A stretch of DNA of 64,000 bases from Methylobacterium durans (lineage in GTDB: Bacteria > Pseudomonadota > Alphaproteobacteria > Rhizobiales > Beijerinckiaceae). Both the position numbers and the translations under genes were made by a program. Below, in pieces: positions 41,931 through 50,850 of this stretch. The notes under the pieces are model-generated. The model worked only from the letters and a program-made list of their open reading frames with translations, searched no databases and was not told the DNA's origin. Every line of letters begins with the position of its first letter. The first letter of the stretch is position 1. The stretch covers positions 2,108,001 through 2,172,000 of the forward strand of contig NZ_CP029550.1 in the NCBI RefSeq assembly GCF_003173715.1, given 5' to 3'.

Positions 41931-42635
41931 ATGATCCCGCCCGATAAGCACCTGGAAATCGGCTCGCTCCTCTTCGAAGGCGTCGACCAGATCGATCTCA
42001 CCGGCCCGTTCGAAGTGCTGTCGCGCATTCCGAACTCGACCTACCGCATCTACGGCAAGACGGCTGAGCCCGTTCGTGACGTTCGGGGTCTTAGACTGAC
42101 ACCGGATGCGGCCATCGGCGAAGCCCCACAGCTCGACGTGCTGCATGTGCCCGGCGGCTTTGGGCAGGAGGATCTGATGGAGGACGAGGCCGTCCTCCGT
42201 TGGCTCCGACACCAGGCTGCCGGCGCAAGGAGCGTCTTTTCAGTTTGTACCGGCGCCCTGCTCTGTGGAGCCGCCGGCCTCCTGAGGGGCCGCCGAGCCA
42301 CGACCCACTGGGCGTCATTTGACCTGCTCCCCTACTTTGGCGCGATCCCAATCAACGAGCGGGTCGTCGTTGACGGCACGTGGGTGTTCGCGGCGGGCGT
42401 GACAGCCGGGATAGACGGAGCCCTGCGCCTCGCGGCGGAGCTGCGCGGTGAGGATGCGGCGAAGGCCATCCAGCTCTACATGGCCTACGCCCCCGAACCG
42501 CCGTTCGACAGCGGCACACCGGAGAGGGCACCTCCTACCATCCTCGAACAGGCACGCGCCTCGGTCGCTGGGATCACAAAACGGCGCGAGGCCACCGCGC
42601 GTCGCGCCGCCGCCAAGCTCGGCGTGAAGTCCTAG
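41931..42635 (+). CDS. DJ-1/PfpI family protein, isonitrile hydratase-like
   Basis: 234 residues from the second of two tandem ATGs (41931), placed five bases after GGAGG; ATG 41928 is alternative. LEIGSLLFEGVDQIDLTGPF, LDVLHVPGGFGQEDLMED, FSVCTGALLCGAAGLLRGRR with nucleophile Cys, ATTHWASFDLLPYFGAIPIN and FAAGVTAGIDGALRLAAELR match Pseudomonas isonitrile hydratase (InhA), which hydrates isonitriles to N-substituted formamides. The close divergence from a GlxA-type regulator and the nearby nitrilase fit nitrogenous C1 chemistry. Activity is inferred from similarity recalled, not tested. Confidence 0.8.
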   Translation: MIPPDKHLEIGSLLFEGVDQIDLTGPFEVLSRIPNSTYRIYGKTAEPVRDVRGLRLTPDAAIGEAPQLDVLHVPGGFGQEDLMEDEAVLRWLRHQAAGARSVFSVCTGALLCGAAGLLRGRRATTHWASFDLLPYFGAIPINERVVVDGTWVFAAGVTAGIDGALRLAAELRGEDAAKAIQLYMAYAPEPPFDSGTPERAPPTILEQARASVAGITKRREATARRAAAKLGVKS

Positions 42636-42751
42636 GCCGCGGCAGCGCATCGCCTTCCGGTCATTGCGCCTTCGCTCGAACGGCACACTCAAAACGAAGC
42701 GGGACGGGGGTCCTTCACCCCGTCCCATCCCGACGCAGGTCCGACCGAGGG

Positions 42752-44320
42752 TCAGCGACCGGAGCAAACCTCCTCTGATGCACCGAACATGATCCTCCGA
42801 CGCATCTCCCGGAATGTGCCCTCCGCTCCATTCTCCTCGGTAACGAGCGAGACGGCTATGGCGACGAGGAAGGACAGGGGCATGCTGATGAGGGCTGGGT
42901 TCTTCATCGGGACGAACCACCAGGCTTGGGACACTTCTGCGAGGCTTCGTCCCAGCACGTCCACCTGAACCGTGGGCGAGAGGCAGATCAGCAGGAGTGA
43001 GGAGAACGTCCCGACTAGGATGCTGGCGACTGCCGCTGAGGTCGTGAACCGCTTCCAGGTGATAGACAGCAGCAGGGCTGGGAAATTGGCGGCTGCAGCC
43101 ACGGCGAACGCCAGACCCGCCATGAACGCGACGTTCTGCCCTTCGAACACGATTCCGAGAAACACCGCCAGGACGGCGATGGCGACCGTCGCGATCCGGG
43201 CGACGGTGAGTTGCTCGCACTCCGGCGCATGGCCGCTGCGGACCACGTTGACCCAGAGATCGTGGCAGACTGTGGCCACCCCGGAAAGCGTCAGCCCGGC
43301 GACAACCGCGAGCATCGTCGCGAAGGCGACCGCACAGATGAAGCCGAAGAATCCGTTGCCACCAACCGTGAGGGCGAGAAGCGGGGCCGCCATATTGCCG
43401 CCGCCGCCGGCTTTGATCACCGCCTCGGGCCCGACGAGGACCATCGCTCCAAAGCCGATCACGAAGACCAGGAGGTGGAACGAGCCGATGATACCGGTGG
43501 CGTAGAGGATTGACATCCGAGCCTCCTTCACATCTGGAACCGTGAAGGCGCGCATTAGGATGTGGGGCAACGCGGCGGTTCCGAACATCAGCCCGACGCC
43601 GAGCGAGATCGCGTCCCAGCCGCTTCCCGCAACCTTCGACCCAGGCTGAAGGACACGCTCGCCGTACTTGTCCGCCGCTGCCGAGAAGAGCTTCAGCGGG
43701 TTCATGTCGAAGTGCGCCAGCACCAGGACCGCCAAGATTAGGCCGCCAAGGGACAGGAGAACAGCCTTGATAACTTGGACCCAAGTGGTCGCCAGCATAC
43801 CGCCGAAAATCACGTAGGTGAGCATGGCCGTCCCGACTACGATGACCGACGCCGCGTAGGGCAAGCCGAAGAGAAGTTTGATCAGCGAGCCCGTCGCGAC
43901 CATCTGGGCGATCAGGTAGAGCAGGATGACGGTCAGTGTCCCAATGGCGGCGGCCATGCGCACAGGGCGTTGCCGCAAGCGGTAGGCGACGACGTCGGCG
44001 AAGGTGAACTTTCCGAGGTTACGCAGCGGCTCGACGATCAGGAGCGAGATGATCGGCCAACCCACCAGGAAGCCAATGGAGTAAATCAGTCCGTCAAATC
44101 CGTTCGACGTGATGATGCCGGCGATGCCCAAGAGCGCGGCCGCGCTGAGGAAGTCACCCGCGAGCGCCCAGCCGTTCTGCCAAGCTGTGATCTGGCCGCC
44201 TGCGGCGAAGAACTGTTCCGTGGTGCGCGTTCGCCTCGCGGCCCAGTAGGTGATGCCGAGCGTTAGCGCCATGAAGACGAAGAAGAACGTCACGGCTAGT
44301 GGGTTGTTCGCTGCCTGCAT
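42752..44320 (-). CDS. actP: Sodium:solute symporter ActP-like (acetate/carboxylate uptake)
   Basis: 522 residues, 13 hydrophobic segments, SSS family. FFVFMALTLGITYWAARRTR followed by TTEQFFAAGG, ALAGDFLSAAALLGIAGII, FDGLIYSIGFLVGW, LLIVEPLRNLGKFTFADVVA and RQRPVRM are ActP hallmarks. It imports acetate and related short acids with Na+. It follows the DUF485 gene with 10 bp between them, the yjcH-actP arrangement of E. coli, and lies downstream of a nitrilase that would make carboxylates. Confidence 0.92.
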   Translation of the reverse strand: MQAANNPLAVTFFFVFMALTLGITYWAARRTRTTEQFFAAGGQITAWQNGWALAGDFLSAAALLGIAGIITSNGFDGLIYSIGFLVGWPIISLLIVEPLRNLGKFTFADVVAYRLRQRPVRMAAAIGTLTVILLYLIAQMVATGSLIKLLFGLPYAASVIVVGTAMLTYVIFGGMLATTWVQVIKAVLLSLGGLILAVLVLAHFDMNPLKLFSAAADKYGERVLQPGSKVAGSGWDAISLGVGLMFGTAALPHILMRAFTVPDVKEARMSILYATGIIGSFHLLVFVIGFGAMVLVGPEAVIKAGGGGNMAAPLLALTVGGNGFFGFICAVAFATMLAVVAGLTLSGVATVCHDLWVNVVRSGHAPECEQLTVARIATVAIAVLAVFLGIVFEGQNVAFMAGLAFAVAAAANFPALLLSITWKRFTTSAAVASILVGTFSSLLLICLSPTVQVDVLGRSLAEVSQAWWFVPMKNPALISMPLSFLVAIAVSLVTEENGAEGTFREMRRRIMFGASEEVCSGR

Positions 44321-44330
44321 TTCCCCCTCC

Positions 44331-44627
44331 TCAATTCATGATGCGGCGCACGGCCGGGTCGTAGAAGCGATTCGCCCAGACCACGTAGACGAGGCAGAGT
44401 ACAAACGACCCAACGACAACCCCCGCGCCGAGCAGGATGCAGAGGGACAAGCCAGGCGCCAAGATCATTCCCATTGTGGGCTTGGCGAATGCGAACATGG
44501 TCATGAATCCAAAGTACATCGCGATCATAACGACGCTCAAAGCCGCTGCGACCCGCGATTTTCTTCTTGAGAGCTTCGCAAAATCATCGCTGTCCTCATG
44601 AGGGACTACTCTGTCCGGTGAAAGCAT
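44331..44627 (-). CDS. DUF485 membrane protein (YjcH-like)
   Basis: 98 residues. SRRKSRVAAALSVVMIAMYF GFM and LVYVVWANRFYDPAVRRI, with two hydrophobic spans, are the DUF485 pattern. Members are encoded directly before ActP, as here, and are thought to support the symporter. Confidence 0.9.
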   Translation of the reverse strand: MLSPDRVVPHEDSDDFAKLSRRKSRVAAALSVVMIAMYFGFMTMFAFAKPTMGMILAPGLSLCILLGAGVVVGSFVLCLVYVVWANRFYDPAVRRIMN

Positions 44628-44735
44628 GCTGCACCTCCGTCTATCGGCGTGTGGTCTGGCGAACTACCTTCAAGAGGCCGCAGCCTCCGAAACCGGCGCA
44701 GCATCACCTTCAGGACTCGCCGCGCCCGAACACCC

Positions 44736-45838
44736 TTAGTGGCCGACGCGCCGAGGCGGCTCGACCGCAGTTTCTCCAAGGCCGGACTGCGCGGTAGCGG
44801 CACCTAGGCCGAAGGCATCAGAGCCACCAACACGGTCGGTGGAGTACCCCGTGGGTTGGGCCGCGTCGAAGCTGACCGGCTCCCGCGGCGTGCGGTCGAC
44901 GTTGAGTTGAAAGATGTCGAACCGGTTGTAGTAGCCGACCACGTCGTGGAACTGCTTGGGCTCCACGCAGGTGGCGACGTCGATTTCGGCGTAGACGATC
45001 TTCTCATCCCTTGGTGAGGCTCCACAACATGCGAGCCGGTGGGATCAAGGACCATGGACACGCCAGCGGGGGTCCGCTCGACGATGTTGGCGAGAGCGGC
45101 GTCGCCGTCACAGAGGATCGCCTTGGCGGCCTCGTCGAGAACGGCGGAGCAGACGATGTTGAACACCTTGGCCTCAAAGGCGTGTGCTCCGGCCCGGATC
45201 TCGATGGCCCGCTTCAGGTCGTAGGCAGCGCTCTCACCCGGCGGGCGGGTAGGCCACGAAGGCGGGTAGGTCGAGATGTGGACCTGCTCGCCCTGCGCCA
45301 TCAGCGCGTAGCGGGCCAGGGGGTTGGTGTTCTCGCCGCAGATCAGCATGCCGACCCGGCCGATTTCGGTGGGGGTCACGCGCAGACCGCGGGCATCGCC
45401 GTTTGCCCAGATAAGCTTCTCGTAGAAGGTCGGCACGAGCTTGCGATGGTGGTTGAGGATGGCGCCGTCCCGCCCGATCAGCACGTTCGAGTTCCACAAG
45501 CAACCGACGCTGGCATCGGTGCCCTCGCTGAAGCCCAGCGAGACGAGCACGCCGTGCCGGCGCGCCGCGGCGCGCACCGCGCCGATCTCGGGTCCATCGA
45601 GTCGAACGGACTGGGCCGCTAGGCGCTTGAACAGGTCGTGATTGTGGATCGGCGCGCGCAGGGCTACCCACAGGGGGAAGCCCGGCATATAGCCCTCGGG
45701 GAAGACCACTAGCGAGGCACCCGCACGAGCCGCCTCGCTGATCAGCGCCACCGCCTTTTCGGCCGTAGCGGTACTGTCTAGGAATACCGGAGCAACGTGA
45801 CACGCGGCAGCCTTGAACTGCGGATACTGTACGGACAT
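44736..45838 (-). pseudogene. Nitrilase, C-terminal frameshift
   Basis: Full nitrilase in two frames. First frame from ATG 45838: SLVVFPEGYMPGF (Glu48), HHRKLVPTFYEKL (Lys133), GMLICGENTNPLARYALMAQ (Cys167), so the catalytic triad is complete. After HVVEPHQG, near 45018, the frame shifts by one base (three G instead of four): the other frame continues DEKIVYAEIDVATCVEPKQF, HDVVGYYNRFDIFQLNVDRT and ends at 44736. The missing G removes the native ~90-residue tail needed for oligomer contacts; the short frame replaces it with an unrelated Ser/Thr-rich tail. Likely inactive, or a sequencing error. Confidence 0.85.
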
Positions 45839-45940
45839 CTATGCGGCTCCAAGATCGGGATGCCGCATTTGCAGCAGAGGCCGCCGGCTTCGCGAAGATG
45901 GAAAATCCGCAATGGCCGCTGCAATCGTGCCGCCGCATGC

Positions 45941-46837
45941 TCAAAATTGGTTCAAGTAGTCTGCCTCTTGGGTGAACAGGTCGGCCAGGAAGCGGGTCAC
46001 TGCTCGAACGCGGCCGACATGCTCGATGTCTTCATGGACGCCGAGGTAGAGCTCGCGTCGTACGACGACGTCGTCGGGCAATATGGGCACGAGGGCCGGG
46101 TTCGTCTTGGCCGAGAAAAGCGGCAACAGGGCGATTCCGGCACCGGTCGCCGCGGCGGTCTGCTGGGCCGCCATGCTGGTCGACCGGAAGACCACGTTCG
46201 TCGGCCGCAGGACTTCGAGGAGCCAATGCACCGGCTCGATAGCCACGAGGTCGTCGACATAGTCCACGAAGTCGTGATCCTGCAGATCGGCGCGTGTCTC
46301 CGGTCGACCGCGTCGGGTTAGGTAGCGTTTGGAGGCGAACAGGGCTAGGCGGAACTCGCCGACCCGCCGCACCTTGAGGCGCGGACCTTGAGGAGGCACA
46401 AAGGATACCGAGATGTCTGCCTCGCGCTTGGTCAGGTTGATCAGGTGCCGCTCGGTGACGAGCTCGACGACGATGCCGGGCGCAGTCGCGGCGAACTCGC
46501 TAAACTTGGCCGAAAGATAGAAGGCGGCGATTCCTTCCATGCTGGCGACTCGCACACGTCCCGCGGGCTGGGCTGCGTCCTGTAAGCCGAGCGCCTCCGG
46601 CACGCAGAGCATCTTCTGCTCGATGGCCTCAGCGATCACGAAGAGCTTATGACCGGCCTCGGACAGCAGGAAGCCGTCGGAACAGCGTTGAAAGAGCTTT
46701 GTGTCGAGCCCCCGCTCCAACTCGGCGATGCGCCGGCTGACTGTCGTGTTGTCGACCTTGAGCCGACGCGCGGCCGGCATCAGCCGACCATGCCGGGCGA
46801 GTTCAAGGAAATAGGTGAGGTCGTTCCAATCGAACAT
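45941..46837 (-). CDS. LysR-family regulator of the nitrilase operon
   Basis: 298 residues from ATG 46837 (MFDWNDLTYFLELARHGRLM). The winged helix-turn-helix is PAARRLKVDNTTVSRRIAEL, of the subgroup starting MFDW(N/D)DL. The effector domain follows (about 90-295). Unlike most LysR genes it precedes its probable target, the nitrilase, in the same direction with a 100-bp gap. Regulates nitrilase/ActP by inference. Confidence 0.9.
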   Translation of the reverse strand: MFDWNDLTYFLELARHGRLMPAARRLKVDNTTVSRRIAELERGLDTKLFQRCSDGFLLSEAGHKLFVIAEAIEQKMLCVPEALGLQDAAQPAGRVRVASMEGIAAFYLSAKFSEFAATAPGIVVELVTERHLINLTKREADISVSFVPPQGPRLKVRRVGEFRLALFASKRYLTRRGRPETRADLQDHDFVDYVDDLVAIEPVHWLLEVLRPTNVVFRSTSMAAQQTAAATGAGIALLPLFSAKTNPALVPILPDDVVVRRELYLGVHEDIEHVGRVRAVTRFLADLFTQEADYLNQF

Positions 46838-47033
46838 GCAGTGCTCTGACGCGACGCACGATCCGAACGTAGCCCTTCCGTTTGCGCGGTGGAAGCAATC
46901 GTCGGGGAGCTGGCCTAGCTCGGGGAGGCCTGTGTTCCCCATCGCCGGCCGAGCTACATCGGCGCTCGCTCCCCGCGACCTCAGCGCCACGCTTCGACAA
47001 GTCTGGAATGGCGCCGGCTAAAGCTGTTCCCGT

Positions 47034-47200
47034 TCAAGTAGCGGCGGCCAAGTCTTGGGCATCGAGGAACCGTCGGCACTCGGCAAAGCTCGACTCAACC
47101 GCAGGTGGGCATGGAATGCCGCGCTGCTGGGCCAGGCTCTGGGCGTAGCGCAGCATCGCCGGGGTAGGGGCCCGCTCCTCGCCCTGGTGCCCAACGCCAA
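47034..47200 (-). pseudogene. Possible C-terminal remnant with a topoisomerase-tail-like motif
   Basis: The end of a minus-strand frame reads PTPAMLRYAQSLAQQRGIPC then PPAVESSFAECRRFLDAQ, which resembles the short PT..Q...A..LA...G...PP tail found at the C terminus of some bacterial topoisomerases and helicases. Nothing upstream in this frame fits such a protein. Low confidence; it may be an independent small gene fragment. Confidence 0.3.
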
Positions 47201-47412
47201 CCCTCTGAGGGCTCTGAGAGGTGCGTGGTCCGGCGTGCGCGTCGAGGAAAGCCCGAGAGATGCCGCCGCCGGCGCAGATCGAGGCGACGCCGAACTCAGT
47301 ACGGAAGGCTCGGCTGCATGGATGCGCGCCGTTCCCGGGAGGAATGGTTCGGTGTAGCTCTCCGCGAACCTGTCTCGCCAGGGGCCCGCCGTCGGAACAG
47401 GCGAGAGGGAGC

Positions 47413-47778
47413 CTACCTGCAGAGCGAGGCCGTGCTCTGCTCCAGATCCAGTTCCTTCCGGGTCGTCGCCAGATCGCCCGAGACGACGCAATCCGGGTTC
47501 GCCGTGAGTAGATCCACATTCGCCTGCAGGGCCGCGATCCGGCGCTTTACGGCCTCGCAGAACGCGGGCGAGAGACCGGCGCCGCTCCCCTTCCTGTTCG
47601 CCTTCTCGAGTTCACGCGACATCGCCGACTGCGCGTCGGTCGCAGCCTTCTGGCTGCGCTCCTTCTTCTTCATGTTGCTGGGGCTGCAGTCCTCGCCCGG
47701 AGCCGCCGACGATGGCTGCGGCGTGAGCAGCCAAAGTGCCACGACGGCGAGTCCGATGCCCGACCTGTAACTTCCCAT
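47413..47778 (-). CDS. Secreted small protein, unknown
   Basis: 121 residues. Signal peptide (MGSYRSGIGLAVVALWLLTP, cleavage after SSA near 25), mature part basic and helical with three cysteines (EDCSPSN, AFCEAVKRRIA, NPDCVVSGDL) and a final C near the end (SLCR), allowing two disulfides. Periplasmic. No family recognised. Confidence 0.65.
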   Translation of the reverse strand: MGSYRSGIGLAVVALWLLTPQPSSAAPGEDCSPSNMKKKERSQKAATDAQSAMSRELEKANRKGSGAGLSPAFCEAVKRRIAALQANVDLLTANPDCVVSGDLATTRKELDLEQSTASLCR

Positions 47779-47901
47779 CGCGAAGCGCCTCCTGACCTGG
47801 CACTACGAAGGGCCAGCATTATCAACGGTGAAGGACGGGAGCGGCCAAGGAAATCCCACCACGGCACGCATCCTGTTTGAAGGATGCACCACCTCAGCGA
47901 A

Positions 47902-48603
47902 CTACCGCACAGCCACCGCAGCCTTGATGATCTCGAAGTCCGACTTCTTGAGGACGCGCCTGTTCACGAGATTCTCCGGCGAGCTGTAGGGCCGGAACGC
48001 GACGATCCTGCGTCCGATCATGCCGGCGCCCAGGGTGTTCAGTTCCTCAACCGTGGCTGTGTTGAGGTCGATTCCGGTTCCAGAGGCTGCTGGCTCAGCG
48101 GCTGCCGACGCTGGAGCTGAGTCCACATCTGCGCTGTCGGCTGGGGCACTAGCGTGCGGCTTCTGGGTTGGCGGTAGTTCGGACGCAGCACGCTCAGCTG
48201 CTGCAGGCTCAACTGTTACGGCAGGGGGTGCCGCTTCAGCCGACGGAAGCGCCGCGGCTACCGCTTCGTTCTGGGCCGGCCTGCTGGGGCGCTGCACCGA
48301 CCCGCCCAGCGGACCCGGGTACACCGTACGTACGGGATCTCCGTCCGGATCCGTAGTGGTGTGCTGTTGCGTGGAGAGGTGAGCGACCGGCGCTGGCGGC
48401 TTGTCCCGGTCTGCCTGAGACCGAGAGCCGTACGAGACCCAGAGGCCAGTTCCCACCGCCGAGAACGCAACAAGAGCGGCAGAGATGAACAGCGTGGATC
48501 GACGCGTGATCTCGATTGCTCCTTCCTGAAGACACCGACTACTGCCGGGCGGTCGTGGCGGCTTCGAGGCGAAAGCTGCGAGCGGCAAGTCGGTCCAAAA
48601 CAC
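47902..48603 (-). CDS. Membrane-anchored protein with C-terminal ComEA-like helix-hairpin-helix
   Basis: 233 residues. Hydrophobic anchor about 37-57 (STLFISAALVAFSAVGTGLW), long Ala/Pro/Ser-rich linker, and a C-terminal ~55 residues: GIDLNTATVEELNTLGAGMI then GRRIVAFRPYSSPENLVNRR, a helix-hairpin-helix like ComEA. ComEA binds DNA in the periplasm during transformation, but here the linker is long and no competence genes are near. Start codon (GTG 48603) is uncertain. Confidence 0.75.
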   Translation of the reverse strand: MFWTDLPLAAFASKPPRPPGSSRCLQEGAIEITRRSTLFISAALVAFSAVGTGLWVSYGSRSQADRDKPPAPVAHLSTQQHTTTDPDGDPVRTVYPGPLGGSVQRPSRPAQNEAVAAALPSAEAAPPAVTVEPAAAERAASELPPTQKPHASAPADSADVDSAPASAAAEPAASGTGIDLNTATVEELNTLGAGMIGRRIVAFRPYSSPENLVNRRVLKKSDFEIIKAAVAVR

Positions 48604-48728
48604 TCTGCAAATCCGAAGCAGCTAGATCATGATGATGCTCTGGAAGTTGTTCGCCTTCAGATCACAGGTGTAAAACGAGATCAGCTCGTTTAGTCATTCC
48701 TCGTGACGATCAGCTGGTGTCCAATGGT

Positions 48729-49187
48729 GAGCGGGGCGAGGACCGAAGGTCCGAGGCCCAAGCTTACCGCGGGCAACTGTGGGTAGTCTTGTCTCGCTTC
48801 ACTGCACGCCTCGCGCCTTCGGCGCTCGGCACTGCGACGTCTATCTCAATGAGATAGGGTGGTACGCGGCAGTCAACCTGTGAGCGGGACGAGGACCGAA
48901 GGTCCGAGGCCAAGGCTTACTCGCGTATCACTCCTACCTGCCCAGTCATATCGGTGTCGTCTCACCCGATCCCTCGCGACTTCGTCGCTCGGCAATCCTC
49001 AAATCCGTTCACATGTGATGGGAGTCCGGTTCACTAGTGAAGGATGGTACGAGTGGATCGACCAGCGAGCGCAGCGAGCCGGGCGAGGACCGAAGGTCCG
49101 AGGCCGTAAACTAACCACGGTCAACCACGACTTACTGCGAGTGGCCTTCGTCTCGCTTCGCTCGCCGCCTCGCGACTTCGTCGCTCG
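48729..49187. repeat. Three diverged long-inverted-repeat units
   Basis: Each unit has a left arm containing GAGGACCGAAGGTCCGAGGC (48739-48757, 48891-48910, 49085-49104) and, 40-60 bases later, a right arm of type CTCGCGACTTCGTCGCTCG (48809-48828, 48972-48990, 49169-49187). The right arm is close to the reverse complement of the left arm. Both arms are also small hairpins themselves, with GAA or TTC loops and compensating stem changes between units. Unit starts are 153 and 183 bp apart. Confidence 0.7.
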
Positions 49188-49670
49188 ACCGTCCTACATA
49201 CTCATTCATGTTTGGTATGGACATCTTGGTTGGAAGGCACAGTTCACCCGTCAAGGGAGAACTGTGTTGAAATCTCGGCACTCGTGTCAGTGCCGAAGAT
49301 CTCTACACTTGATCAACACACCCCGAGGGTAGGACAGGCCGTTCGTGTTGCCCTTTAACGTGTTCGTTCACTCAGCGGATTAAGCTGAAACGGCGGCGGT
49401 CACCTGAGCCGATCAAGGGACTTCAGGTGACGTGCTGGTCTTGCCCAGCGTCTTGGTCCGATGGGACCTTCTCATGTCGACGCCAGACACCCCGGCCTCT
49501 CTGTGCAGGCCGACGAGACGGTGGACTAGGATGGAGCCGCCACAAGCCCTGGGGTTCGGACCCAGTTTCTATGTAATGTCATGGGGCGAGTGGCCCCACA
49601 GCTACTTAGGCTGCGGCATGGCTTAAGCAGCCGGGCGCCTACAACCGGCCCCGGCATCGTCGGCGGACTT

Positions 49671-49724
49671 AGCGCCAGAGCTACCGCTGCGCTCTTTCGC
49701 GAAAGCGCGTACGCTTCTGGTGCT
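49671..49724. repeat. Long imperfect hairpin around CTTTCGCGAAAG
   Basis: The perfect palindrome CTTTCGCGAAAG (49694-49705) is flanked by arms AGCGCCAGA (49671-49679) and TCTGGTGCT (49716-49724), complementary with one mismatch, giving a 54-base stem-loop. Lies in the gene-free stretch. Function unknown. Confidence 0.4.
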
Positions 49725-50126
49725 CTCGGCTGCCTCGGTGCGGCCCGGCGGTCATGCGGCGGTGTTGGAAGGTGTGCACCCGCCAGAGTGCACGGTTGTG
49801 GCGAGCGGCAACCTGCGCTGCTTTGCTTAAGTGAAGCGAGGCGCTCATTGCACACCGCCGACACTCAGGATCGAAGCAGGCACAGCGTAGCGCTTGATCG
49901 GGTCTGGCCCGTTCCAGGCTGCGCCCAGGATTGCACCGGCGCGATCAGCCTTTGGCCGGACGAAGTCATGCGGATTGAACGGCCCGGACCTCCTGGCGCT
50001 CCAGAGGTCCCGAAGCCGGGCGACTTACATTGCACCTACGTATCTCCGTCTCGTGATGGACGGGTGCCTTGTAGGCTTGAGCGGCAGGGTGGTGGCCGAG
50101 CTCGGGTAGGAGATAGCCGATTTCGG

Positions 50127-50747
50127 TCAGGAAGCTTTGTCGCTAGCTGTGATGAGGTGGCCGAACTCTTCAGCCGCCTCGGCGAGCCGCCTACGGATCG
50201 TATCCTCGTCCAGGCTGATGCCGACCCGATCTAAACTGTCTCTGATTTCGCGAGCAACGGAACTGCGTGTTCTCTCGGGATCGTAACGGTACTTTTCAAC
50301 TGCCACCCCGAGCACGAGCTTTAGCAAGCTATGTCTAGTCTTCGGGTTGAGATGGTCGTCCTCCTGAGTCTGTGCAGTGTTGGCGGACTTCTTGCCATTC
50401 TTTACAGATTTCTCAAGGTCTGAGTCGAAAGACATACCCTGTCTTTTTGCCCAATTGATGAACGCTTCTGGTTCGTTGAATTCTTTCAGCTGGTCCATGT
50501 GTCGAGCCCGCATCGCCAAGCTTCTACGTTGAGCGTACAGCTCGGCGAAAGGATGGCCGCTGTTCTTGAGGAATTCCCAGTTCACGACCCGCGGCTCGTA
50601 ACCGTATGAAAGAGCAATTGCTTCCTCGATGGTCCAGCATGCAGCCCTGCTCCAGTAACCGAGATCGGCTCGCGGGTCGCCATCGAAAAATTCTTCATCG
50701 GTCAGATAAAAATGAGGATGATTTTCGTCCCAAGCACGATTAGTCAT
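50127..50747 (-). CDS. Island protein of unknown function next to the integrase
   Basis: 206 residues from ATG 50747 with AAGGA upstream (GTG/ATG 50762 is alternative). Begins with ENHPHFYLTDEEFFDGDPRA then LGYWSRAACWTIEEAIALSY GYEP, a pattern I associate with hypothetical proteins of integrative elements; the C-terminal half is helical (VAREIRDSLDRVGISLDEDT, IRRRLAEAAEEFGHL), perhaps DNA-binding. GC content is below average for the window. It is read in the same direction as the integrase, about 100 bp downstream of it. Confidence 0.6.
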   Translation of the reverse strand: MTNRAWDENHPHFYLTDEEFFDGDPRADLGYWSRAACWTIEEAIALSYGYEPRVVNWEFLKNSGHPFAELYAQRRSLAMRARHMDQLKEFNEPEAFINWAKRQGMSFDSDLEKSVKNGKKSANTAQTQEDDHLNPKTRHSLLKLVLGVAVEKYRYDPERTRSSVAREIRDSLDRVGISLDEDTIRRRLAEAAEEFGHLITASDKAS

Positions 50748-50850
50748 TTCTGTCCTTCGCAAACAGGCTGCATAACTTCAGCGAACGAGTGTGGGTTGCG
50801 CGCAAATACTCGCAAGAACAAAAGGTCAAGCTCGGATCAAGCCTTCTGCC

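Larger units (their letters stand above)
48604..50126. other. 1.5-kb stretch with no convincing gene, lower GC and repeat units
   Basis: The largest gene-free stretch of the window. Plus-strand frames (48859-49332, 49581-50234) lack ribosome sites and run over the repeat units. Holds the triplicated inverted-repeat units (48729-49187), a hairpin at 49275-49296, an 8-bp inverted repeat at 49400-49430 and a long imperfect hairpin at 49671-49724. Confidence 0.55.

Noticed and set aside
48729..49187. CRISPR array
   Set aside because: The units are only three, longer than direct repeats, diverged and inverted internally; no cas gene is nearby.
48859..49332. 157-codon plus frame across the repeat units
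   Set aside because: No ribosome site, no domain, and it crosses the palindromic arms, which fixes its sequence by structure. Treated as non-coding.
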